Shown here: one piece after another, positions 53,482 through 63,270 of the stretch
Numbering within the stretch: the stretch's first letter is position 1
How the letters are laid out: the number at the start of each line of letters is the position of its first letter
NCBI GenBank assembly: GCA_016706365.1
Contig: JADJJU010000005.1
Location: 124,001 to 188,000 of the forward strand
Direction of reading: 5' to 3'
Length of the DNA: 64,000 nucleotides
Origin: Saprospiraceae bacterium
GTDB taxonomy: Bacteria; Bacteroidota; Bacteroidia; Chitinophagales; Saprospiraceae
Translations under genes and position numbers: made by a program
The notes under the pieces: generated by a model
What the model was told of the DNA's origin: nothing
Database searches by the model: none
Seen by the model: the letters and a program-made list of their open reading frames with translations, nothing else

Positions 53482-54414
53482 ATGGTAGCACAGCAAACTA
53501 ATCAGGGACAATATCAGCTGCTAAAACAGCTCAATCAATTGCAAAAATTCATAGGTAATACACCATTGTATCCCATTTCAAGGGTCTGGTCCAAGCCCGG
53601 GGTGCAGGTGTATGCCAAGTTGGAGTGGTATCAGCTGGGCGGGAGTATAAAGTCCCGCCCGGCTTTCCACATCATCAAGGCAGCATTGACCGATATTAAC
53701 TGGACGAGTGGAAAGCGATTACTGGATGCCACTAGTGGAAATACCGGAATAGCATATGCGGCTATAAGTTCGGCACTGGGATTGCCTCTGACGCTGTGTA
53801 TCCCCGAAAATGCCTCCAAAGAGCGCATAGATATATTGCGTTCACACCAGACAGATCTGGTTTTTACTTCCAGATTTGAAGGGACAGATGGTGCTCAGGA
53901 AGTAGCTAAAAGAATGCAGCTTGAAAAACCTGAGGAATATATTTTGTTAGATCAGTACAGCAATTGTGCCAACTGGCAGGCGCATATTAGGACTACTGCA
54001 CCTGAGATTTGGGCACAGACTCAGGGTCAGGTCACGCACTTTGTAGCGGGGCTTGGCACCACCGGAACAGTTACTGGAACCTCCAAAGGACTGAAAGCAT
54101 TCAATCCGGGTATCAAAGTAATCGGGCTTCAACCTGATTCTCCTATGCATGGACTGGAAGGCTGGAAGCATCTTGAGACCGCCAACACACCTCCAATTTA
54201 TAATCCCCGGGCACATGATGAACTTTTGGAAATTAATACAGAAGAGGCCATTGATCTGATGAAAAAAGTGGCCATCAAAGAAGGCTTGCAAATTAGTCCT
54301 TCCAGTGCTGCAAATCTCCTTGGAGCTATTAAAGTAGCAGAAAAATTAAGTTCAGGAATTGTCGTGACCACATTTGCAGATGACGCTTCCAAGTATCGTG
54401 AAATCTGGAATTAA
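53482..54414 (+). CDS. cysM: Cysteine synthase, CysM type
   Basis: PLP enzyme, 310 residues, forms cysteine from an activated serine and a sulfur donor. IGNTPLYPISRV opens the domain, the PLP Lys is Lys57 in LGGSIKSRPA, the phosphate/substrate loop is TSGNTG at 84-89, and GLGTTGTVTGTSKGLK is the PLP phosphate cup. ISPSSAANL near 273 corresponds to the GISSGA loop. Next to a JAMM peptidase and a sulfur-carrier gene, the likely donor is carrier thiocarboxylate, as for Mycobacterium CysM, rather than free sulfide. Confidence 0.9.
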   Translation: MVAQQTNQGQYQLLKQLNQLQKFIGNTPLYPISRVWSKPGVQVYAKLEWYQLGGSIKSRPAFHIIKAALTDINWTSGKRLLDATSGNTGIAYAAISSALGLPLTLCIPENASKERIDILRSHQTDLVFTSRFEGTDGAQEVAKRMQLEKPEEYILLDQYSNCANWQAHIRTTAPEIWAQTQGQVTHFVAGLGTTGTVTGTSKGLKAFNPGIKVIGLQPDSPMHGLEGWKHLETANTPPIYNPRAHDELLEINTEEAIDLMKKVAIKEGLQISPSSAANLLGAIKVAEKLSSGIVVTTFADDASKYREIWN

Positions 54415-54428
54415 AAAACAAAAACAAC

Positions 54429-54881
54429 ATGAGTACACACATCAAAACATCGACCTTGCAATTATCAGCTTCCGGCCTGGAAGTTGTCAGAAAAGACGCC
54501 GTGAAAGCATATCCAGATGAATGCTGTGGTTTTCTTTTTGGAACCGAGACTGAAGGGCGTAAAATTACGCTGGCAGTGCCGGTGACCAATCATAAGGATG
54601 GGGATAAAAGAAGAAGATTTGAAATCCATCCCCAGGATTACCTTCGGGCAGAGCGACTTGCAGCTGAAATCGGACTTGATTTATTAGGAGTGTATCACTC
54701 ACATCCTGAACATCCTGCGCTTCCTTCATTGACTGATTTGGAAATGGCGCTCCCATACTTTTCTTATGTAATCGTATCGGTGAAATCCGGAAAAGTAGTG
54801 GATGAGCGCTCCTGGAAACTCAATGAATCACTTGGACTATTCGAAGAAGAATTTATTATGCAACCTATACATTTATCGTAA
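54429..54881 (+). CDS. JAMM/MPN metallopeptidase, Mec-like
   Basis: 150 residues, M67 family. The catalytic Glu31 is in YPDECCGFLFG, and the zinc motif HSHPEHPALPSLTD gives His90, His92, Ser100 and Asp103 (HxHx7SxxD). In the Mycobacterium pathway Mec removes cysteine from the CysO-cysteine adduct. Here the carrier also has residues after Gly-Gly, so the enzyme may do two cuts: unmasking the carrier and releasing cysteine. Located between cysM and the carrier gene, 14 and 2 bp apart. Confidence 0.92.
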   Translation: MSTHIKTSTLQLSASGLEVVRKDAVKAYPDECCGFLFGTETEGRKITLAVPVTNHKDGDKRRRFEIHPQDYLRAERLAAEIGLDLLGVYHSHPEHPALPSLTDLEMALPYFSYVIVSVKSGKVVDERSWKLNESLGLFEEEFIMQPIHLS

Positions 54882-54883
54882 TC

Positions 54884-55168
54884 ATGGCAACTATTATCAT
54901 TCCAACACCACTCAGAAAATTTACAGGCAATCAATCTACATTCAAAGTAAATGAAGCCGGGACTATATCTGAAGCAATTCTCTCCCTTACGAATCAGTAC
55001 ACTGATTTGAAGAAGCATGTTATCGACGACCAGGGAAAGATTCGTTCATTCGTGAGATTGTATCTGGGTGACGAAGATGTCTCAGCATTGGATCAAAAAG
55101 CTGACACAAGAATCAAAGAATCAGATGTAATTTCCATAGTTCCTGCCATCGCCGGCGGAATTTATTAA
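54884..55168 (+). CDS. cysO: MoaD/ThiS-family sulfur carrier, CysO-like, with masked C terminus
   Basis: 94-residue ubiquitin-fold protein: IIIPTPLRKFTGNQSTFKV, then LYLGDEDVSALDQ and SDVISIVPAIAGGIY. The Gly91-Gly92 pair normally ends these proteins and is adenylated and thiocarboxylated by an E1-like enzyme; here Ile-Tyr follows, so processing is needed, as known for QbsE of Pseudomonas, whose Cys-Phe tail is removed by a JAMM protease. SIVPAIAGG closely resembles mycobacterial CysO. The repeat copy A follows. Confidence 0.9.
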   Translation: MATIIIPTPLRKFTGNQSTFKVNEAGTISEAILSLTNQYTDLKKHVIDDQGKIRSFVRLYLGDEDVSALDQKADTRIKESDVISIVPAIAGGIY

Positions 55169-55202
55169 CCAATAAAAACTCGGGGTTTAAATTATTGTAT
55201 TA

Positions 55203-55321
55203 AAACCCCGAATGGGGTTTACCAACAGTAGCCCCGGATTAAAATCCGGGGTTTAAATGAATAACCATGAATTGTTTTGGCGGCATTTTTGCTTAAAACA
55301 GCAAAAATGATGACAAAACAA
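55203..55321 (+). repeat. Composite palindromic repeat, copy A
   Basis: AAACCCC-GAAT-GGGGTTT (55203-55220), CCCCGGAT-TAAA-ATCCGGGG (55232-55251) and the large hairpin TTGTTTTGG...GACAAAACAA (55272-55321). A further CGGGGTTTAA word at 55181 can pair with TTAAAACCCCG. It splits the carrier gene from the E1 gene and may terminate transcription or protect mRNA ends. Confidence 0.8.
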
Positions 55322-55369
55322 TAAATTGTGAAATCAGCCGCATTCTAGTAAAATACACAATAAAATACC

Positions 55370-56509
55370 ATGTCAAATATTGCATTTTCTCCTGAAGAAC
55401 TCTCCCGATACAGCCGTCACATTATTATTCCTGAGTTTAATCTGGAAGGGCAAAAAAAGTTGAAAGCCGCTAAAGTTTTAGTCATAGGAAGCGGTGGCCT
55501 GGGAAGTCCTTTGTTGCTTTACCTGGCGGCAGCCGGAGTAGGAACAATTGGTATCGTTGACTTTGATACAATCGATGACAGCAATTTGCAACGTCAAATT
55601 CTCTTTACTACAAATGATGTTGGCAAGTTAAAAGCAACAACAGCTGCTGAGAGGATTAAAGCCTTGAACCCTTTTATTGAAGTTATTGTCCATAACACAC
55701 AATTGAATAGTCAAAACGCTTTGGACATCATCAAAGATTATGATGTGGTAGCTGATGGAACTGATAATTTCCCTACCCGGTACCTGGTCAATGATGCTTG
55801 TGTATTGCTGGATAAAGTAAATGTGTATGCTTCCATTTACAGGTTTGAGGGTCAATTATCTGTATTCAATCTTCCTCTTCCTGATGGGACGAGGGGGCCG
55901 AATTATCGGGACTTATTCCCTGAACCCCCACCTCCGGGTCTCGTGCCAAGTTGCGCTGAGGGTGGAGTTTTGGGAGTTTTACCAGGGATTCTGGGATCTC
56001 TTCAGGCTGCAGAAGTCATTAAAGTTATCAGTAATGTAGGTGAACCATTAAGTGGAAGATTATTCACTATTGATGTGGCAGATTTTCAAACCAGAACTTT
56101 GAAAATACACAAACAAGAGAGTACCAAAATTGAGAAACTAATAGATTATGAATTATTCTGTGGACTAAAAAATGAAAATATGAGCAGCGAAGTAAAAGAA
56201 ATCACGGTAGGACAACTGGCAGAATGGATAGATTCAGGAAAAGAATTTCAATTGATTGATGTCAGAGAGCCTCATGAATATGCAATAGCAGAGATTGGAG
56301 GAATTCTTATTCCATTGGCACAAATATCAGAGCATGCAGATAGAATCTCTTTGGAAAAACCAGTCGTGATTCATTGCAGAAGCGGAGTAAGGAGCGCGAA
56401 AGCCATCAGAGAATTGCAGGAATTACATGGTTGGGATCATCTTTATAATCTCAAAGGAGGCATTCTTGCCTGGGCAGATGAGATTGATCAGTTGGTCACG
56501 AAGTATTAA
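55370..56509 (+). CDS. moeZ: MoeZ-like sulfur-carrier adenylyltransferase with rhodanese domain
   Basis: 379 residues. The E1-like domain has VLVIGSGGLGSPLLLYLAAAG, DFDTIDDSNLQRQILF and DGTDNFPTRYLVNDAC. PNYRDLFPEPPPPG and VPSCAEGGVLGVLPG match MoeZ closely, and the two CxxC zinc pairs of E. coli MoeB are absent (NYRD in place of CxxC). From about residue 275 a rhodanese domain carries the persulfide Cys in VIHCRSGVRSAKA. It would adenylate the carrier and load sulfur on it. Confidence 0.93.
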   Translation: MSNIAFSPEELSRYSRHIIIPEFNLEGQKKLKAAKVLVIGSGGLGSPLLLYLAAAGVGTIGIVDFDTIDDSNLQRQILFTTNDVGKLKATTAAERIKALNPFIEVIVHNTQLNSQNALDIIKDYDVVADGTDNFPTRYLVNDACVLLDKVNVYASIYRFEGQLSVFNLPLPDGTRGPNYRDLFPEPPPPGLVPSCAEGGVLGVLPGILGSLQAAEVIKVISNVGEPLSGRLFTIDVADFQTRTLKIHKQESTKIEKLIDYELFCGLKNENMSSEVKEITVGQLAEWIDSGKEFQLIDVREPHEYAIAEIGGILIPLAQISEHADRISLEKPVVIHCRSGVRSAKAIRELQELHGWDHLYNLKGGILAWADEIDQLVTKY

Positions 56510-56544
56510 ATAATGTAAGTTGACAATAAATAATGAGTACATAT

Positions 56545-56658
56545 AACCCCGAACGGGGTTTACCATTGGTTAGCCCCGGATGAAAATCCGGGGTACAATA
56601 AATAACAATATCCGTTTTGGCTGCATTTTTACCCGATGCAAAAATGATGACAAAACAA
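56545..56658 (+). repeat. Composite palindromic repeat, copy B
   Basis: AACCCC-GAAC-GGGGTT (56545-56560), CCCCGGAT-GAAA-ATCCGGGG (56574-56593), then a hairpin from CCGTTTTGG to GACAAAACAA (56612-56658). Same order and spacing as copy A. Confidence 0.8.
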
Positions 56659-56758
56659 AGTTGATGTAAGGAAAGAGTTTGTTCAAAGAGACTAATCCGT
56701 TAGGGTCGGAGTAGATAAGTATTTTTTATAAAGTTATGTTGATCTTTGAATTTTTGGT

Positions 56759-56792
56759 AAAAGGAGTGCTTCAATGGAAGAGCTCCTTTTTT
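56759..56792 (+). terminator. Intrinsic terminator after the cysteine operon
   Basis: AAAAGGAG (56759-56766), CTTC-AATG-GAAG inner stem, CTCCTTTT (56783-56790), then Ts. It lies 250 bases past moeZ, beyond repeat copy B; the stretch 56659-56758 holds no gene I recognise. Confidence 0.82.
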
Positions 56793-56922
56793 GATTAGTT
56801 TGAAGGCTTCTGGTTTTTTGATTTCTGGTTCAGTGGCAGATTTCCGTTGAACTCTAGTACTAAAAATACGCTCCTGTACTAAGTACCAAATTGATGCATA
56901 AAATGCCAGAACGGAAACTAAT

Positions 56923-57279
56923 CTATGCAGAATGCAAAAACACTTCCGCCGGAATCCGGAAGAAATCTTTAAGTTTTTTTGCCATTTTTAAGGTGATTTC
57001 CCTCTTTCCGGAAAGTACCGCTGAAACATGACCTTTGCTCCCTATAAGAGGTTCAAGATCTTTATTTTTCATTCCCATTTCAAGCATTTTCGACTTGATA
57101 ACCTCAATAGCATCCAATTCAGGCAATTCAAAATGTTTGTCATCGTAATCCTTTACTAAAACCATTAATAGTTCCAGCTCCTCGCCTTCCGGTGTATTTG
57201 GTTCTGTATGAAATATTTCCATTAGACGCAATGAGGCTTTATTATAATCTTCAGCACTTTTCAAGACTTTCCATTTCAT
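56923..57279 (-). CDS. higA: HigA-type antitoxin
   Basis: 118 residues. The C-terminal helix-turn-helix reads MKNKDLEPLIGSKGHVSAVLSGKR near residues 74-97 and is followed by ITLKMAKKLKDFFRIPAEVF. The N-terminal half is acidic. It binds and silences the HigB RNase and represses the operon. It starts 10 bp after the toxin gene; toxin-first order is typical of higBA. Confidence 0.92.
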   Translation of the reverse strand: MKWKVLKSAEDYNKASLRLMEIFHTEPNTPEGEELELLMVLVKDYDDKHFELPELDAIEVIKSKMLEMGMKNKDLEPLIGSKGHVSAVLSGKREITLKMAKKLKDFFRIPAEVFLHSA

Positions 57280-57288
57280 AAATTAAAA

Positions 57289-57612
57289 TTATTTGTTTGT
57301 TAGTATTTTAGGATCGAAATCTACGGTCCTTACATCAATTTTATCATATTCCTTATGAGTTCCGAACCAAATAACATAACATGCCTGCTGTAAAAAATTG
57401 ATAGATACAAGCAATCTGAAATCATTGCCTTTAATATTAAACACCACCCGATAATTATTAACTATGCTGGCATTACCGTAGACCTGCTTCAATTCATTAA
57501 AACTTTTAAAGGTCATTTTAGAAAATTCGGTATACCAAATCAATAGTTGAGTTTGCGCTATAGGATACTTTTTGGAATAAAATAAAATTGTTTTCTTTAC
57601 CAAAATTCGCAT
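57289..57612 (-). CDS. higB: HigB-type toxin (mRNA interferase)
   Basis: 107 residues from the ATG at 57612. An ATG 33 bases further upstream is in frame but lies beyond the promoter. FYSKKYPIAQTQLLIWYTEF, FNELKQVYGNASIVNNYRVVFNI (split by family block boundaries) and YVIWFGTHKEYDKIDV are the HigB/RelE-like pattern. It cleaves mRNA at ribosomes. The -7 element TATCTTTG ends three bases before this ATG, supporting the start and a leaderless transcript. Confidence 0.9.
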   Translation of the reverse strand: MRILVKKTILFYSKKYPIAQTQLLIWYTEFSKMTFKSFNELKQVYGNASIVNNYRVVFNIKGNDFRLLVSINFLQQACYVIWFGTHKEYDKIDVRTVDFDPKILTNK

Positions 57613-57615
57613 ATA

Positions 57616-57646
57616 CAAAGATATAAATAAGTTTTCAAATTGCAAA
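57616..57646 (-). promoter_or_regulatory. higBA promoter (best consensus match in the window)
   Basis: Minus strand TTTG (57646-57643), 19 bases, TATCTTTG (57623-57616), then TAT and the higB ATG. Both elements and the spacing are consensus. Confidence 0.7.
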
Positions 57647-57855
57647 CATTAATTTCCTGGAAGCAAACTGACTCTTATAATTCTCTATTAGATTGTAAAA
57701 TAGGGATTAGGCGGGAAGGTAAAAATCTCAATTGAAATCTGAAGAACTAAGCTCGCGCTAAGCTACTAATACAAATTTAGCAGTCATAATTAGTGATAAA
57801 CAACATATCCGCTTATATTTGGCAAGTTCAATTCCAATCCAAATAAAGTACAGAC

Positions 57856-59451
57856 ATGACACTTACTACGCTCGATCTGGTGATTTTTATCAGCTACATC
57901 ATTGCGATGATGTCCATTGGTCTTTTAATGGCCCGCAGCAAAAAAACTGAGAATTCTGAAGATTATTTTCTAGCCGGAAAGGAGTTTCCCTGGTGGGCGG
58001 TTGGTGGATCATTAATTGCATCTAATATCTCAGCTGAGCAGATGATCGGTATGGCCGGTTCAGGATTTGTAATCGGAATGGCAATATCTTCCTACGAGCT
58101 CATGGCTGCAGCAACATTGCTTGTTGTTGCTAAGTTTTTTCTTCCGGCATTCGTCAAGAATAAAATCACCACAATGCCTCAATTTGTTGAGCGTAGGTTT
58201 GATGGTCGCGTCCGGACAGGACTGGCTGTATTCTGGGTAATGCTTTTCGTATTTGTCAATATTACTTCATTATTTTATTTAGGGGGACTGGCAATTTCAA
58301 AAATCATGGATGTTCCTTTAACATTCAGCATTATTGGACTTGCTATTTATTCGGCTTCTTTTTCGATTTTCGGAGGATTGAGAGTTGTGGTCTGGACGGA
58401 TGTTATACAGGTGATTGTATTGGTTTTTGGAGGTACAATGGCATCCTACATGGCATTGAATGCGCTAAGCGGAGGAGAAGGTGTCATGGCAGGAATGGAG
58501 GAATTGTTCCGGAGAGCACCCGAAAAATTCAATATGATATTTGATAAAGATGATACATATGTGGACATTCAGACCGGAAAAACCGAATCTTCCTATGCAT
58601 TGCTTCCGGGAATTGCGGTACTAATCGGAGGTATGTGGATAGCCAATTTATACTATTGGGGAATCAATCAATACATTATTCAAAGAGCACTAGCTGCCAA
58701 GAGTATTCAGGAAGCTCAAAAAGGTTTGGTATTTGCCGCCTTCATTAAAGTCTTTATGCCTTTCATAGTAGTATTACCGGGTATTGTGGCATTTGTCATG
58801 CAGGCGGATATTCAGAAAGCAGATGAAGCTTATCCCTGGATTCTGAGTAATTATGTGACAAGTGGATTCAGGGGAGTTGCATTGGCGGCATTGGTTGCGG
58901 CTATCGGTTCTTCCATAAGTTCTATGGCAAATAGTGCATCTACTATTTATACATTGGATATTCACAGAGTTTTAATCAGGAAAAATGTGAGTGAAAAATC
59001 ACTGGTTAAAATCGGGCAAATAACTGCTGCTGCAACATTAGTAATCGGTGTTTTAATGACTCCATTGCTTGAAAATTTTGGACAGGTATTCCAGTTTATT
59101 CAGGAGTATACCGGATTTGTGAGCCCTGGTATTTTATGTATTTTCATGTTTGGCTTATTCTGGAAAAGAACTACGACCAATGCTGCGCTTGTTGTGCTGA
59201 CTATTTCCATTCCATTATCTCTGGCTCTTAAATTTTTCTTCCCGGAATGGGCATTCCTCAACAGAATGGGCTTTTGCTTCCTGGTCTTATCTTTAATAAT
59301 GATCGTAATTTCTTATATGGGTCCTGCACCATCTGCGCAACAAAAAGAGTTGGCTGCAGATCCTGCGGATTATAAAACGACTAATAGTTTCAATATCTTA
59401 AGCATCATCTTATTGAGCATTCTGGCAGCTATTTATGCTATTTTGTGGTAA
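57856..59451 (+). CDS. Sodium:solute symporter (SSS family, SGLT-like)
   Basis: 531 residues, about 14 helices. LMARSKKTENSEDYFLAGKEFPWWAVG near residues 23-50 (split), SLIASNISAEQMIGMAGSGF with the Na+ site residues, IFGGLRVVVWTDVIQV and AALVAAIGSSISSMANSAS are SSS signatures of the sugar-transporting type. The substrate is probably a sugar or polyol. No sugar catabolic genes flank it. Confidence 0.92.
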   Translation: MTLTTLDLVIFISYIIAMMSIGLLMARSKKTENSEDYFLAGKEFPWWAVGGSLIASNISAEQMIGMAGSGFVIGMAISSYELMAAATLLVVAKFFLPAFVKNKITTMPQFVERRFDGRVRTGLAVFWVMLFVFVNITSLFYLGGLAISKIMDVPLTFSIIGLAIYSASFSIFGGLRVVVWTDVIQVIVLVFGGTMASYMALNALSGGEGVMAGMEELFRRAPEKFNMIFDKDDTYVDIQTGKTESSYALLPGIAVLIGGMWIANLYYWGINQYIIQRALAAKSIQEAQKGLVFAAFIKVFMPFIVVLPGIVAFVMQADIQKADEAYPWILSNYVTSGFRGVALAALVAAIGSSISSMANSASTIYTLDIHRVLIRKNVSEKSLVKIGQITAAATLVIGVLMTPLLENFGQVFQFIQEYTGFVSPGILCIFMFGLFWKRTTTNAALVVLTISIPLSLALKFFFPEWAFLNRMGFCFLVLSLIMIVISYMGPAPSAQQKELAADPADYKTTNSFNILSIILLSILAAIYAILW

Positions 59452-59561
59452 TACAGGATTCAAAACGGGATCTTGCTATTTGAGTTTTGTTGCGGCTATT
59501 TGCCTGGTTTAAGTTCGAAAGGATACGAAGTATCAGTATCTTGCCCATTCAGCATTGACGC

Positions 59562-60670
59562 ATGGCTTCTGTTTTTATTTTAATAGTAGTAATCATATTA
59601 TCTGCCTATATTATAATACAGGCAGTTTGTGCATTTGCCTGGCTGACATATCCAACTTTAAAGTTACAAGAAGCAGGAGGAAGTCCCTCGCTCACGGTGC
59701 TCATTGCATTCAGAAACGAGGCTCATAATCTGGGAGTTTGCATTCAGGGGATTTTGAATCAAAACTATCCTTCAGAAAATCTAAAAATCCTCTTACTGAA
59801 TGATCATTCAGATGATGATTCTGTCAAATCTATTGCAGCTTACTTGAAATATCCAGGTATCAGACTGATAGATATGCCGTCTCATATCCAGGGAAAAAAG
59901 CAAAGCATTGCCTTTGGATTAAATGAGGTCCAAACACCATTCGTTTTGTTCACTGATGCGGATTGTGTTGCAGGATCTGATTGGATTACAAAAATGATGG
60001 ATAATATTATATCCTCGGATGCAGATGCGATTTGCGGGCCTGTTGAAATACACAAAGAGTCAAATTTGCTGGAACAATTTCAGGCACTGGACTTTGCCGG
60101 AATGATGGCAATCACGGCAGTGTCGATGAAGTTCAAATGGTTTTATCTGGCCAATGGCGCAAACATGTTAGTCCGAATGCAAGCTCTGGATATAAATAAT
60201 ATTTCCTGGCAGGAGGAATATGCTTCCGGAGATGACATGTCACTCATTTCGCACCTTCAAAAAAAGCATTCGAAGATTGAATTTGCTAAAGATAAAGCTG
60301 CGATCGTGAGCACTTCTGCTCAATCCAATTTGTCAGATTTTTTCCACCAAAGATTGCGCTGGGGAACAAAAAACAAAAGCAGTAAAAGTATGCTGATGTT
60401 GTTCCAACTTGGCATAGCATATTTGGTTTCCGTATTTTCCATACTTGCTTTCATCGGTATGTTTTTCAGCCTAAATTTCTCTACATCATCCTTGTCAAAT
60501 TATTAGGAGACGCTATTCTCCTTACATCAGTAGCTCCATACTTCAGAAAACAAACTCTTTTGATAAAAATTCCTATATTTTCTATCATGCATAGTACGTA
60601 TATTGCTGTGATTGGGACACTGAGTTTATTGCCCTTGCGTTATCAATGGAAGGGAAGATTTGTGAAATGA
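59562..60670 (+). CDS. Membrane glycosyltransferase family 2 (single-base frameshift near the 3' end)
   Basis: N-terminal helix, then GT2 catalytic core: SLTVLIAFRNEAHNLGVCI, DHSDDDSV, VLFTDADCVAGSDW (the DxD-type metal site) and HQRLRWGTKNKS (QxxRW). The first frame stops at 60506 after FSLNFSTSSLSNY. With one base added in AAATTT (60473-60478) it runs on as FLYIILVKLLGDAILLTS, APYFRKQTLLIKI and LRYQWKGRFVK to 60670, the expected final helices. About 370 residues in total. The product glycan or lipid is unknown. Confidence 0.85.
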
Positions 60671-60695
60671 TTATTGTGTAAAATATATAGTCCGG

Positions 60696-61211
60696 ATGAT
60701 CACATTGTATGATATAAAAATTGAAACTCCTATTGGCATGTTAGAAGCTAGCACGACCGACAAAGGAATTTACCGGATTCATTTTCTGGATGAGACTCCC
60801 GATGAAGAAGTCAATCCAATCATTCATACAAAAAGAGCAGAATCCAGACATCATGCACATCCATACTTACAGGTTCTTCTGGATCAGATGGAAGCTTATT
60901 TTTCCAGAAAGCAAATGAATTTTAACCTTCCACTGGATATTCAGGGGACGGATTTTCAGAAAAGAGTCTGGAATGAATTGTTACAAATTCCTTATGGAAA
61001 AACCCGCTCCTACCTGGAGCAGACCAAAGCTTTGGGTGATCCGCTTGCTATAAGAGCAGTAGCCAATGCAAATGGTAAGAATCCTATTGCTATTGTAGTG
61101 CCTTGCCACAGGGTTATTGGTTCTGATGGAAGTCTTACAGGATATGCAGGTGGATTGCAGAGGAAGAGGTGGTTGCTGGATTTTGAGTTTGGACAGATGA
61201 GTATGTTGTAA
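60696..61211 (+). CDS. ogt: Methylated-DNA--protein-cysteine methyltransferase
   Basis: Suicide repair protein for O6-alkylguanine, 171 residues. The acceptor Cys is in AIVVPCHRVIGSDGSLTGYAGG near residue 139, and FQKRVWNELLQIPYGKTRSY is the DNA-binding helix. Normal length for Ogt. Confidence 0.95.
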   Translation: MITLYDIKIETPIGMLEASTTDKGIYRIHFLDETPDEEVNPIIHTKRAESRHHAHPYLQVLLDQMEAYFSRKQMNFNLPLDIQGTDFQKRVWNELLQIPYGKTRSYLEQTKALGDPLAIRAVANANGKNPIAIVVPCHRVIGSDGSLTGYAGGLQRKRWLLDFEFGQMSML

Positions 61212-61789
61212 TAAATTCAGCAGGTCTCCTCAGGCTAGAGACCGCAGTTAACCAGAAATATTACATTTATTATTTTCACAGAAACATTTGGTCTTATTTT
61301 ATTGCCATTGTGGAAATAATGTTTTTGCCAATAATTTTGCTGTATCGCTTAGATTCAATCTTCTTGTACTTTTGGCTTGATCCAAAAGATACAAAAGATC
61401 AAGACTGTTTAAAATTTCCTTGTTTTCTACGCTGTTCTACTCTCAGCGCATGCAAAGCCGCTCGCTTACAGGTTTGGCAAAGCAATAAGCACATATTTTA
61501 CAATTTAGATTAGACATGGTTGAAACTTAACCCTTTGCTCGACTTCTGTGTCTCATTTTTAGAGGATTTAGTGTAGCCTCCTCAGGGCGCTCGAGAGACC
61601 GAGCTTCTTCGTCGGTTCGCTTCCTTGTAAAGTACATTTAGTACTTTCTGCTAAGGTTTCACAATATATAAATTTTTTAATGTTAATAGATAATGGGGTA
61701 ATCAAAATTGGGCGCCATTTCTACTTTTAATCCCGATCGGACTGGGTCTTATTTTTAGAAAAGAAAGGGGACTTTATAATTTTTTGGAG
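61212..61789. repeat. Non-coding stretch with hairpin repeats
   Basis: GGTCTC/GAGACC hairpin at 61223-61243; related words (CTCCTCAGG, GAGAGACCG) return at 61578-61603. At 61364-61393, TGTA-CTTTTGG and CCAAAAG-A-TACA pair, followed by AAAGATCAAG and a GC-word stretch, the same layout as 51738-51930. No gene seen. Confidence 0.55.
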
Positions 61790-62960
<1,171 letters not shown>

Positions 62961-63024
62961 TCGCTCATGAACAGCTTGAAAAGCTACAGAAATTTTAAAA
63001 GGCCGAATAAAACAGCCCCCAACT

Positions 63025-63206
63025 CCGATGGTCTAAGTCTGTGACTTAGATCCTATATTTCATGAATTTGCAATACATCTAATACAAATCCACTTCTTTA
63101 AACAAAATGACTGTTCCACTTAAACTCTTCACTCATAACTCTCCCCTTACCCTCAGCTGTTCATTTTCAACTTTCAACTTTCAACTTTCAATTTCAACTT
63201 TCAACT
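63025..63206. repeat. Dispersed hairpin repeat and TTTCAAC tandem array
   Basis: 63025-63082 repeats the unit of 49499: CCGATGG, hairpin TCTAAGTC-TGT-GACTTAGA, then TCCTATATTTCATGAATTT. At 63164-63206 about six TTTCAAC heptamers follow CAGCTGTTCA. No gene seen between the artefact and the permease. Confidence 0.7.
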
Positions 63207-63257
63207 GGCTACAATGCCAGGTCGAAATTGAAATTCCGATTCTGAAATACTATTTTC

Positions 63258-63265
63258 TACATTTG
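63258..63265 (+). promoter_or_regulatory. -7 element directly before the last permease gene
   Basis: TACATTTG, perfect match, then CACCC and the ATG at 63271: another probable leaderless start. Confidence 0.45.
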
Positions 63266-63270
63266 CACCC

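Noticed and set aside
56699..56795. Short ORF over the terminator after moeZ
   Set aside because: It consists mostly of the terminator stem and has no conserved features.
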